Below, in pieces: positions 1 to 9,500 of a stretch of DNA of 64,000 bases. This DNA comes from Burkholderia stagnalis (GTDB lineage Bacteria > Pseudomonadota > Gammaproteobacteria > Burkholderiales > Burkholderiaceae). The stretch is from assembly GCF_902830275.1 (NCBI RefSeq), contig NZ_CADESW010000006.1, positions 296,140 through 360,139 of the forward strand. Direction: 5' to 3'. A model generated the notes under the pieces. That model had not been told where the DNA came from. It searched no databases and saw only the letters and a list, made by a program, of their open reading frames with translations. Within the stretch, counting starts at the first letter, position 1. The number at the start of each line of letters is the position of its first letter. The translations under genes were made by a program, and so were the position numbers.

Positions 1-120
1 CTCGACAACTTCTTTAACGGGAACGAGCCTGTCGAGCAGTATGCGGACGGGATTGAAGAAACCTTCAACGGCAAAATCGCCATGACGAAGACGGACAACG
101 GTTGGCAAGAGGACCGGTAA
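1..120 (+). CDS. C-terminal end of an unrecognised protein (partial)
   Basis: Frame 1 is open from the window edge to a TAA at 118-120, giving 39 residues ending in NGWQEDR. The piece is rich in Asn, Glu and Asp and has no recognisable motif. Its codon use is plausible for a real gene, and a strong terminator hairpin lies about 190 bases downstream on the same strand. Too short to identify; it should be the 3' end of an island gene. Confidence 0.4.
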   Translation, partial: LDNFFNGNEPVEQYADGIEETFNGKIAMTKTDNGWQEDR

Positions 121-306
121 AGCGCCGTGCAGCACGGCCCTCCGACACCGACGTCGCAATAACTTGCGGATATAGCGAGGCGAGCCGCAAGGCGCGCCTC
201 GTCGCCTCAGTACACGATTTTTTTTGCCCGATCGGACTGGCAAGGGTCGGTTCTATAGTGCAACAGCGGTTCCGGCATGCCCCTCGGATTCGTCGGAACC
301 GATTTT

Positions 307-336
307 GCCGGCCGGACCACCGGTCGGCACTTTTTT
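307..336 (+). terminator. Rho-independent terminator
   Basis: A 9-bp GC-rich stem (307-315 with 320-328, one G-U pair), a 4-base loop ACCA and a run of six T (331-336). It would stop rightward transcripts from the partial gene at the window edge before they run into the convergent gene ending at 363. Confidence 0.7.
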
Positions 337-362
337 CGGCGCCTATCAAATCCGAGCTGCAC

Positions 363-2021
363 CTAAGAAACCGTCACATCATCGGCTCCATTCATCCGCG
401 CTCGGCGTTCCGCTTCCTGCATGGCTGAATCGGTTTCCTTGGGCGTCAATCGTCGCTCTTTCAAACGTGCCCACCGGGCCACGTTCCGTTGATCTTGCGC
501 CTCCAATTCGGCCAGCCGCTCCTTCCACGCCGCTCGTCCCCACAGTAAGGGCTTTTGTTGCTGGTGCGGTGCCAGGGCATCATTCCGAAACGCGGATACG
601 AGCGTAGCTGCAGCGCTTATCTGCTCAAGCACAATTGCATCGTATTCCTTCTGCACAGCGGCCAACCACGCTCGCCGCCGCGCATCCGATTTTGCCTCGC
701 TCGGTCGCTTCGCCGCAGCAAGCTCGCTTGCAGAGAGCTTTGTCGCACCGTTTGCTGCCTCATCGGCAAGCACCGCCGCCTGCCGCAACACTGTCGCAGC
801 TTCCGATTTCGTTGTAAGCGGCTGCAAGCCCTGTACTCCCTTATTCGGCTCACGGCCCGGAAGCAGTGCGACCCCAGCCCCCGGCGACCGCACATTAGCG
901 ATCGATTCAGTCACGCGCATGGGCAGATCGGACTCGCGCGCGTCATGCGTTATCTCGAACGCCCTCTCGGTGCCAACATTCGAACCGCTCTCGGCTATCG
1001 GCCCATCTCTGTCTGGCTTATTAAGAGCAGATTGCGAGAAATCTTCCTGCACTGGCTGAGCCTTCTTGGACGACTGGCGCCGGACGAACAAATCGGTCAG
1101 GTTTTCCTCGTCGAAACGCAGCTCGTACCAGTCCTTGACGGATTCCGGCTGACCATATCCGTACCACTTCACCGAAAATCCTTTTTCCACTGCGCGCTCC
1201 AGTTGCGCGATCAGCTCGCGACGCGCACCCCGCTGGCTTGCCGGCTCTTGATCGGCCCGAATCCGCACGTGAAACGGCCGGCCGTGCTTGTCTTGATCAT
1301 CCGCTCTCCCACGCCGAGTGGCGTCGATCCGATACCCTTCGTCCGTGACGCTCACGCTACCCTCGCCGTAATAGACTCGCGGCGTAGATCGAACAGGGAA
1401 AAATAGATCATGGAATGCTTGGTCATAGCGCATCGATGCGCCGCGTAGGTCGATTTCGGTGCTAAACACCGCTTTAATCCAATCACGCCGCTGCTTTTCC
1501 GACCACTTTTTGTTGTCTCGCAATTGATACGACTGCCGTATCGTACCGAGGTGAGCTTCGGCAAGCGACTGCACCAAAGACACACTGAAACGGGCGCGTT
1601 GGTGCATATCGCCAGCATCAACGCGACGCCGCTTCACTTCATCCGGGGACGGCTCCGCCGTCCGCTCGATGCGGCGCGGGCGGCTTGCCTGTTCGGGGGG
1701 GGCTATATACTCAATCAGTCGCGTTGGCAAAGTGAAGAGCTGTTTCTCGATCTTCCTTACCGGCCCCTCGGCGACCGGTAGCTTGCCACCTTTCGCAGGG
1801 TTCCCGTCACAACCGTGCCGATGTGGTTCTTTCTCTCGGAAGTGCGGGCTGCGAGCCAACTCCTCTTCTGCCGGCTTGTAGATCAGGATCGCGAATACCT
1901 GAATCCCACAAAACGGACACCAAAATTTGTCGTGTTTCGTCTCGTCACGAAGGAACAAATCTCGGTAATACCAGGCTGAATGAAACGCGCCGAACGGAAC
2001 AAGAGAAGCGACTTCTGACAT
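363..2021 (-). CDS. Uncharacterised 552-aa island protein with an N-terminal Cys/His cluster
   Basis: Unrecognised protein, transcribed divergently from gajA with 199 bases between the starts. The N-terminus has CPFC (Cys35, Cys38), then an HF pair at residue 60, His67/His69 and Cys71. This looks like a small zinc-binding module and resembles in spacing the N-terminal domain of CoiA-like proteins; the resemblance is by eye only. The middle (about 110-320) is charged and has no obvious catalytic motif. The C-terminal third is rich in Ala, Glu and Arg and is probably helical or coiled coil (EAERRARM near the end). Its position beside Gabija makes a defence or regulatory role possible, but nothing in the sequence proves it. 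Confidence 0.7.
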   Translation of the reverse strand: MSEVASLVPFGAFHSAWYYRDLFLRDETKHDKFWCPFCGIQVFAILIYKPAEEELARSPHFREKEPHRHGCDGNPAKGGKLPVAEGPVRKIEKQLFTLPTRLIEYIAPPEQASRPRRIERTAEPSPDEVKRRRVDAGDMHQRARFSVSLVQSLAEAHLGTIRQSYQLRDNKKWSEKQRRDWIKAVFSTEIDLRGASMRYDQAFHDLFFPVRSTPRVYYGEGSVSVTDEGYRIDATRRGRADDQDKHGRPFHVRIRADQEPASQRGARRELIAQLERAVEKGFSVKWYGYGQPESVKDWYELRFDEENLTDLFVRRQSSKKAQPVQEDFSQSALNKPDRDGPIAESGSNVGTERAFEITHDARESDLPMRVTESIANVRSPGAGVALLPGREPNKGVQGLQPLTTKSEAATVLRQAAVLADEAANGATKLSASELAAAKRPSEAKSDARRRAWLAAVQKEYDAIVLEQISAAATLVSAFRNDALAPHQQQKPLLWGRAAWKERLAELEAQDQRNVARWARLKERRLTPKETDSAMQEAERRARMNGADDVTVS

Positions 2022-2220
2022 GCGATTACCTGTAACGAAGGTTGTAGGTCAGGCAGGTCCGATTGTCCCAGAAAACCGATGATGCCGTGGACGCCGATCT
2101 CGGTCTGCACCCTATTCGGGGAATGCTCCTTCGCGATAACATTGGATACCAACACCAACCTTACGGGGCCCGTGCTCATCCGCACGGCGAGGAACCAACG
2201 AATCTGCCGGGGAAGTTAGC

Positions 2221-4245
2221 ATGTATTTGAAGCGCATTCGCGCACGCAACTTTCGTGTGTTTGGCGACGGCACTACCGCACCCGAATTGAACTGGGAACT
2301 GAATCCCGGCCTGAACATATTGGTTGGGGAAAACGACGCAGGGAAATCGGGGATCGTGGACGCCATCCGTCAAGTTTTGCTCACGACGAGCTACGAGAGC
2401 GTTCGACTCTTTGAGCACGATTTCCATATCCATGGCTCTCTCAGGGCCCAAAGCTTGTTCATTGAGGCTACACTGAGTGACCTGTCAAAGGAGCAGCAGG
2501 GCGCCGTCCTCGAGTGGCTCACTCTCGAGAACGATGGCACGTGCTCACTCATCGTCCACCTCCATGCCAAGTTCTTTCCCGCACAAGCCACCAAGCGCGC
2601 CCGCGTCGACATCATCGTACGGGCGGGAAAAGATGGCACCGGCCCCGAAATTGGCTATGCCGTCCGAGAACTTATCCGCGCAACCTACTTGCGCCCACTT
2701 CGGGATGCAGAGGCCGAGTTGCGGCCGGGCCGCCAGTCCCGCCTCTCGCAAATCCTAGCCGCGCATAACGACATCGCCGGACAAGAGGTCAACGATTTCT
2801 CGAAGAGCGCTCCCGGAACGGTGCCCGAGAATTTGGTCGGGCTGATGGCATTCGCCCAGCACCACCTCGGCGAGCACAAGGTCATAAAGGGCGTGCAGGA
2901 AGATATCAACCAAAATTACCTCGGCGAATTCTCCTTCACGGGTGACCGACTGGAATCGAGGATTCGAATCGCGCCCGACCTCTCTCTGACGCCCATCCTT
3001 GAGAAGTTTGAACTGTCGCTTTTGCCAAGCGGATCGGTTCATCCGGACGAACGCTGCGTTCGAGGCCTCGGCTATAACAATGCGCTCTTCATGGCAACCG
3101 AGTTGGTCCTACTTCGTGACGGCGATGAGCTCGCGCTGCTGCTCGTCGAAGAGCCAGAAGCGCATTTGCATCCGCAGCTTCAAGACCGGGTCATGGACCT
3201 GCTCAAGCAGCATTCCAAGGAACCGATGGACGGGAAGCGACGCGTTCAGGTAGTGATGACCACACATAGCCCATCGTTGGTGTCGAGCGCCGACATCGAG
3301 ACAATGACCCTGGTACACAAAGGGCAGACGTATCCCTTGTCCTCTGGACACACGATGCTGCAGAAGACTGATTACTCCTTCTTGCAGCGCTTCATTGATG
3401 CCACCAAAGCAAACCTGTTCTTCGCTCGCGGCGTTTTGATGGTCGAGGGGCCAGCTGAAGCGATTCTGCTTCCGACACTCGCGGACGCCTGCGGTCGGTC
3501 GTTCTCGAAACATGGCGTCTCCCTCGTCAATGTAGGGCATACCGGCCTTTATCACTACGCGCGCGTCCTACAACGTCAGAACCCAAACCCTGAGTACCCG
3601 GTCCCCGTTGTCTGCCTCACTGACCGCGACATCGTTCCGGACGTTGCCAGCACCTACGTGGAAAAGCCAAAGAAGGGAAAGCGATTCGAGGCCGATTACG
3701 ATGCGCAAGACATAGCCGACCTCGTTCAGCGCAAGAAGAACCGAGCTCAGGGAGGCAAGACCATCGTGTGCGTTTCGGACCGCTGGACGCTGGAATACGA
3801 TCTCGCGCTCAGCGGCTGCGCCGAGGTGATGTACATTGCCATCTCCCTCGCAGAAATGGCAGAGACCAAGGGAGAGAAACTCAGCGATGGGGATGAGAAA
3901 CTTGCCAAGGCTGCGGCCGAGGCATCATGGAGTACCCTTCAGTCAGCAAAGCACACTGCTGAGAAACTCGCGTCCATCATCTATCAGCCGCTATTCGAGA
4001 AAAAGGCATCGAAGGCCATCGCCGCCCAGTATGCCGCCCAGTTGCTCGCGTCGGGAAAATACGGCGAGGGTGACACACTCTTTAAAAAGCTGCCTCAGTA
4101 TCTGCAAGACGCGCTCGCTCATCTGACCACGGCGCCAGCCGCGCCCGGCGCTGCGACCGGTTTGTCGGCCCCGAGCGTTCCAGTCGCATCGACGGCCCCC
4201 GTGGTCCCTACAGGAACCGGTGCAGACGCAGGAGCTACTGCATGA
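2221..4245 (+). CDS. gajA: Gabija GajA: OLD-family ATPase/TOPRIM nuclease
   Basis: First gene of a two-gene Gabija anti-phage system. GajA is a DNA-nicking endonuclease controlled by its ATPase domain. The 674-aa product has an SMC/ABC-type Walker A (GENDAGKS, residues 36-43), a signature-like RGLGYNNALFMATE (281-294), Walker B LLLVEEPEAHLHP (306-318) and an H-loop TTHSP (347-351). A TOPRIM domain follows with VEGPAEAILLP (catalytic Glu409) and the acidic DRD (468-470). The last 40 residues are a low-complexity Ala/Pro/Thr tail not typical of the family. GGGGAAG lies five bases before the ATG. The stop overlaps the gajB start (ATGA), so the pair is translationally coupled. A generic OLD nuclease is the alternative, but the partner gene makes Gabija very likely. 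Confidence 0.92.
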   Translation: MYLKRIRARNFRVFGDGTTAPELNWELNPGLNILVGENDAGKSGIVDAIRQVLLTTSYESVRLFEHDFHIHGSLRAQSLFIEATLSDLSKEQQGAVLEWLTLENDGTCSLIVHLHAKFFPAQATKRARVDIIVRAGKDGTGPEIGYAVRELIRATYLRPLRDAEAELRPGRQSRLSQILAAHNDIAGQEVNDFSKSAPGTVPENLVGLMAFAQHHLGEHKVIKGVQEDINQNYLGEFSFTGDRLESRIRIAPDLSLTPILEKFELSLLPSGSVHPDERCVRGLGYNNALFMATELVLLRDGDELALLLVEEPEAHLHPQLQDRVMDLLKQHSKEPMDGKRRVQVVMTTHSPSLVSSADIETMTLVHKGQTYPLSSGHTMLQKTDYSFLQRFIDATKANLFFARGVLMVEGPAEAILLPTLADACGRSFSKHGVSLVNVGHTGLYHYARVLQRQNPNPEYPVPVVCLTDRDIVPDVASTYVEKPKKGKRFEADYDAQDIADLVQRKKNRAQGGKTIVCVSDRWTLEYDLALSGCAEVMYIAISLAEMAETKGEKLSDGDEKLAKAAAEASWSTLQSAKHTAEKLASIIYQPLFEKKASKAIAAQYAAQLLASGKYGEGDTLFKKLPQYLQDALAHLTTAPAAPGAATGLSAPSVPVASTAPVVPTGTGADAGATA

Positions 4246-6161
4246 CATCAGTGCTCCTGGAATCAAACGACCTGGGGCATCTGGCACAGTTCGTCCCGGA
4301 CCTATGTTTCGACGATGCTGAGCGACAAGCCGCGCTGCTTGAAAACGGCTCTAAGGACTTCAATGCGGTCCCGGGCAGCGGAAAGACCTCCCTGCTCGCG
4401 GCCAAGCTGCTGCTGCTCGCCAAAAAGTGGCCTCATGCTCACAAAGGCATCTGCATTCTGAGCCATACCAACGTTGCGCGCGAGGAAATAACGCGGCGGC
4501 TCGCCAAGTCGGTGGAGGGCTCAAGGCTTTTGACCTACCCGCACTTCATTGGGACCATCCACGGGTTCGTCAACCAGTTTTTGGCAATGGCTGCGCTGCG
4601 GCGCCAAGATATCAGAATCGACGTGATTAACGACAGTATCTTCGCCAAGCGCGCGTGGTCCTTGGCAATGAGCAATAGATACAGCGTGCTACGCGCTTGG
4701 TTAAGGAACCAGCCAAACGCAGAGGAACTGATAACTACGCTGTTCTTCAAGAACGCGACGCTGGACGTCATGTCCGAAGGCGGGACACTGCCCAGCGCTA
4801 GCACCCGCACTTACGGTCAGATGGTCGCATTGAAGAAAGAGCTTGCGAATGATGGTGTTTTTCGACATCGAGACATGTTCGCCTATGCGGAGCACGCCCT
4901 CGCGGGGCACCCGCATCTGTTGGACGTCGTTCACCGGCGTTTCCCGATGGTTTTCATCGATGAGATGCAAGACACATCGTGGGAGCAAGAAGACATCCTG
5001 AATCGCCTCTTCGATGGCCGGTCAGTGATGCAGCGCTTCGGTGACATCGATCAGAAAATCATCTCCGGGGACCCCGACGCCTCGAAGACCACGTTCCCTC
5101 GAACAGACCATGGCACTATCAGTACCAGCAAACGCTTTGGCAAGCGCATCGCCGCGGCGGTAGCTAGCATTCGCGTGAGCCAGCTCCCCGTGATCGGAGA
5201 GGCCGATGACGTGTTCAACCCTGTTCTGCTGCTCTACAAGACGACGAACATCAACCGAGTCGTTCTCCGGTTTGGCGAACTCGTTGTCGAGCGCTTCGAC
5301 CCGACAGCGCTGACGAACTGCGTCGTCCGAGCGATGTGCGCCCGTCGAAGCGGCGAAGGGAAGGTCGATCCCGGCCGCCATATGGGCGATTACTGGCCGG
5401 CCTTCGAACGAACGCAGCAGAGGTCGTCCAAGGACGACCTGCACGTGCTCCTCCAAGGCCGGCCAGCCTCACATCACCAGCCCACGTTGGCTGAGCGCGC
5501 GAGCGATGTTCGTCGAGGAATATTGCTGGTCCTGCGAGCAGCGAAAGCACCGGTTGCCGACGGACTGCGCGACGGCCGTGCTTTGCTCCGCACGGTGAGA
5601 GAACAGCGGGGTAACGCGGTGCACCTGCAGGAACTCATTCGCGAACTGGCGCTAACCCCTCCCTCCTTCCGCTCACCCGAGGAGAACGCAGCGCTTGCGT
5701 CAAAGATGTATGAGCATCTGACTACCTTTCTTCCGGCGGAAATGACGCCTGAGACCTTCGCTGAGCTCGACGTCTTCAGTACACCTACAGTGGAACAAGA
5801 GCAAGCAGACGGCGAGCCGCCCACGGTTTGCACCGTATCGCACTCTGGCCACAAGCTGGCGTACGGCCTAGGCACCGTCGCCAGCATGAAGGGGGAAACA
5901 CACACAGCGTCCCTAGTACTGGAGTCGTATGGAGGCACAAGCCGACGCTTCGACCTGCAGATGGCGCTGCCGTTCATTGCAGGAATCGGCAAGAAATTCG
6001 ACAAGCTCACGGCCACCCAGCAAGTGCAGATGCGGAACTTGTACGTCGCGATGTCCAGGCCAACTCAATTGCTGTGCCTAGCGGCCAACGAGTCTAGGGT
6101 GGATGCCCCAACGCTCGCAGCGTTGGCGGACAAGGGCTGGGACATCACCCACGTGCCTTAA
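4242..6161 (+). CDS. gajB: Gabija GajB: UvrD-like superfamily 1 helicase
   Basis: Partner of GajA. In known Gabija systems GajB forms a supercomplex with the GajA tetramer and is needed for defence. The 639-aa protein shows SF1A helicase motifs in order: AVPGSGKTS (Walker A, about 42-50), SHTNVAREE (74-82, motif Ia), GTIHGFV (104-110), Walker B VFIDEMQDT (237-245), a late KGETHTASLVLES (motif V) and NLYVAMSRPTQLL (motif VI). The start overlaps the gajA stop by four bases. A segment around residues 330-450 looks less helicase-like and is rich in Arg, but the frame stays open to motifs V and VI, so the gene appears intact. No third gene of the system follows. Confidence 0.92.
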   Translation: MTSVLLESNDLGHLAQFVPDLCFDDAERQAALLENGSKDFNAVPGSGKTSLLAAKLLLLAKKWPHAHKGICILSHTNVAREEITRRLAKSVEGSRLLTYPHFIGTIHGFVNQFLAMAALRRQDIRIDVINDSIFAKRAWSLAMSNRYSVLRAWLRNQPNAEELITTLFFKNATLDVMSEGGTLPSASTRTYGQMVALKKELANDGVFRHRDMFAYAEHALAGHPHLLDVVHRRFPMVFIDEMQDTSWEQEDILNRLFDGRSVMQRFGDIDQKIISGDPDASKTTFPRTDHGTISTSKRFGKRIAAAVASIRVSQLPVIGEADDVFNPVLLLYKTTNINRVVLRFGELVVERFDPTALTNCVVRAMCARRSGEGKVDPGRHMGDYWPAFERTQQRSSKDDLHVLLQGRPASHHQPTLAERASDVRRGILLVLRAAKAPVADGLRDGRALLRTVREQRGNAVHLQELIRELALTPPSFRSPEENAALASKMYEHLTTFLPAEMTPETFAELDVFSTPTVEQEQADGEPPTVCTVSHSGHKLAYGLGTVASMKGETHTASLVLESYGGTSRRFDLQMALPFIAGIGKKFDKLTATQQVQMRNLYVAMSRPTQLLCLAANESRVDAPTLAALADKGWDITHVP

Positions 6162-6440
6162 AGACAGTGGGCGACCTGGGTATTCCGGCCCAACGTGACT
6201 GGCGATTCCGGACGAACCTGACCGAGCATTCCACATCGGACATCTTCCTCATTGGTCACGACGGGAAGTTGAAAATAGTCATGCCGCAGTATCAATGTCG
6301 TTGCCTCCTCCAACGTCCCGTCCGGGCCGATGGCGACCGACTGCAATCAAGGATCAAGCAGTCGGCTCACTCGGCAGGTCGGCCCCACGCCAGCGCCGCC
6401 TACAAACCGCGCAATGATCAGCTTCTTCTGACCTACCGCA
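6158..6440 (-). pseudogene. Remnant of a CBS-domain protein gene
   Basis: On the minus strand just past gajB the frame 6158-6346 encodes LEEATTLILRHDYFQLPVV, a clear half of a CBS domain. It has no ATG; a TTG follows directly after an in-frame TGA at 6347-6349. The frame upstream of that stop (to about 6440) also reads like protein (QKKLIIARFVGG), which suggests one gene broken by a nonsense change and lacking its 5' part. The tail after the CBS half overlaps the gajB stop codon. It is a relic, probably from an earlier cargo gene replaced when gajAB arrived. Confidence 0.5.
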
Positions 6441-6524
6441 AGGTCCTTGTGGGGCCGCAAGGCCTGTACCGGAGCGGTGTCTGCGCAACGTGGTGGTGCA
6501 GATGGGGCGCGAGGCTACCCTTTG

Positions 6525-9500
6525 CTAAGCGCTGCCCACCTGCAGCGACAGATCGACCCTGAACCAGCGCGCCAACTCTTCCGGCAAACAGGGAGGCGGC
6601 GTCTCCAGAGTAAGGTCACGATCGGTGACGGTCTCAAGCACGCCACCCTGCTCCTTCTCGTTCAGTTCTTCCTCGTCCAGGGCATCCACGGCGAAGTCCG
6701 GCTTGCCGAGCAGCACCTCGAAACGCTGGGCGCGTGCCAGTAGCACGCTGTACTGGAAGCGCTCATAGCTCAGTTGCTGGAACGGTATGCCGACCTGCAC
6801 GAGCCCGGTGCCAGGTTGATCGGTCCGGCTTGCTTCCGCTAGACTGCCCACGCGATCGACACGGCCGATGCGTTGCTCCAGCCGTGCCGGATTCCACGGC
6901 AGGTCGTGATGGATGATCTCGGCGCATTCGCGATGCAAGTCGATGCCCTCGGAGCCGATCGACGTGCAAATCAAAATGTCGGGTGCCAAAGGCGAATTGA
7001 AGGCCGCACATAGCACGATGCGACTGTCGTGTTTTACCGAGCCGTCGAGCGAGCGCACCGCGTAGTCGTCGTCCGCGTTCGCATCGTTGCTGACTTCGTC
7101 GTCGTGCCTCGCGCCGGCGCGGCTTCGCTGCAGGTTGACCCCGCGCCACAAGCTGCGGCGGCGGGTGTTGGTGTGGTCGTCGGTATTCATGGAGCCGTTC
7201 GCTTCGCGCAGGTTCAACAGGAAGCGCACCATGCGCCGCCACATCGATTCACCCGTGCCGCGCGGCGCACGCATGCCGCTATGGACAGCGCGAACGATCT
7301 CCGCCATGCGCGGATCATCCGATGAATTTGCCAGCAATGGCCCCATATACGTGCGGAACAGGTCCGGACGCAGCAGCACCTTGCGCAAGCCCTTCTGAAT
7401 ATCCAGCACCGTGTCGAAAAAGCCCGGCGCGACCAGGCGCGCGTTGGCCTCGGTGTCGGCGTCGTCCACGAGCAGGCTCGCTTCCGACTCGATCAGCCCC
7501 CACAGATTCGTTGCGAACGAAGCGGTGTCATCGCCGTCCCAGAGATTCAGCGGACGCTCGAAAAAAGTCCCGGCGTGACGGTTGACCAGTTCCTCGACGG
7601 TTTCCGCCGATTCCGCACTCGCCCCCTCCGCCGCGAGAAAGGATGTGCGGAGCCAGCGTTGGTCTTGACCATCCTGCATTGCCATTTCACGCAGCCGTTT
7701 GAATAATCGCATGGCCGGCTTCCGCACACGTAGGGTGTAGCCAAATTCAACCAGCAGCCACAGATCGAGCAAACGGAACACGCGTCGCTCGGTCACGCTC
7801 ACACGGCAGCGCGCCAGGCAGTCGAGTGCGAATGCGACCGCCTTGGGCCGCCATTCGGTTAGCCGACTCTCCATCTCGTTCACCTCGAGCTGCGAGGCTT
7901 GCGCGAAGATGCGTGCCAGCGGCAAGTCCACGAACGCGGCCTCCTCGAGCAGGTTCTTGCGCTTCGCGCGCAAGTCGAGTTCCGTGGTTTCGGTGGGATT
8001 GATCCGCGACTGCAGCATCGCACCGATCTCATTGAGCGTTTCCACGCGTTCACAGAAGATCAGCGTCTTGCGGCCGTTCTGATAGTTGCTCAAAGCCCGG
8101 TCGACGGTCGCGCTGACTTTCGGATGTTCGCTCATGCCGAGCGCACGCCGGAACATCGCCATGTACTTCGCCGTTTCAGCGCCAACGACACGCTTTTGCT
8201 GGGCCGCTACGGCCGCGCTGCTTTCGAACGCCCTCACGCTCGACGTCAGCCCGCTCATCAGGCGCGCATTGGCCACATCGCGCTTGCCGTCCGCCGCGCG
8301 CGTCTGCTGATCAAGCCGCATCGCCAGAAAATGGATGAAAGCATCGCTATCGCGCGACATGCCTTCCACGTCGTAGAGCATCGTGCGTTGTACCGCCGGA
8401 CCGGTGCCGAAATCTTGCCCGGCGTGAAACGAGCGATGTCCGCGCGGCTTCAGATGGCGAATCACAATCTGGCGCTGCAAGGCCGCGAGTCGATCCACGG
8501 CCTTGCGATAGGCCACGGCGGCCTCACTGAACGCGCGCAAAGCCGGACGCGTGCCCGGATCGGCGATCAGTTCGACAAGCATCGGTTCGATAGCCGCGGG
8601 GTTCGTGCCCTCGCACAATGCATTCAGGCGGGCCACACTTTCGTCGTCACCGGCGAGCGCGTCCCACGCCTTCTGAAAGGTCTTGTTTGCGCCCAGGCAG
8701 TTGGCAACCTCGCCATTCGGGCGATAAATGGCATCCAGTACGCCATACGTTGCACCGTTCCTGTCCGTCGCGAAGTCGAACACAGTGCGCATTTCGCGCT
8801 CTTCAAGTTGGAACGGTGTGGCTGACAGCAGCAGCTTGTTGGGGATCGAGGGCGAGAACGTCTTGCTGAACGCCTTCGCGCCGTGCTTGCCGCCCTTCCA
8901 GTTGTGGACTTCGTCCACCACGGCCAATTCGATCCCGGACTCCCGCAGCTTCTGCCGAACCACCGCGTTCATCAGATCCTTGAAGAAGCTCCTGATCGAA
9001 TTGTCGTCCGCCCCGTCACGCAACGACCACCAGCGCTCCTTGAGGTCCGGATCGTCGTCGCGCGCCCTGATGACGCAATCTCGGGTGCGATACAGATCAC
9101 TTGACGCCAGCTCCTTGAGCGACTCTGTGGTGACTTTGGGTAGCAAGATGTTGGCCTTGCGCAACGAACTCAGCAGCGCCTCACGAGTATGCTCATGCAG
9201 ACCCGTCACCAGCACGCCAAGCACGAAAGTGCTGAAGCGCCGCGTTTCGGTTTGATCCGTTCGCGGCCGGTCGAGCGACGACATGCCCAGAATCAGCACG
9301 TTGGGCAAATACCTTTCCTGCTTGGCCGCGAATGCCTTGAATGCGTCCTTGAACCAGTTGCAGGCACCTTGGCTGTCGTCCGTGCACAGCGCGACGAGAT
9401 GCGCGCGCATGGCCTGATCCTGCGTAGCCTTCAGTTCGTCGAGGTAGCTGAACCAGCCGGTCTGCGAATACTCAGAGGCGAATTCCAGTGCCTTCTTCGA

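Noticed and set aside
6167..6562. 131-aa plus-strand frame after gajB as a third Gabija gene
   Set aside because: Composition is like a shadow of the CBS relic and the helicase 3' end; Gabija has two genes and no motif is present.
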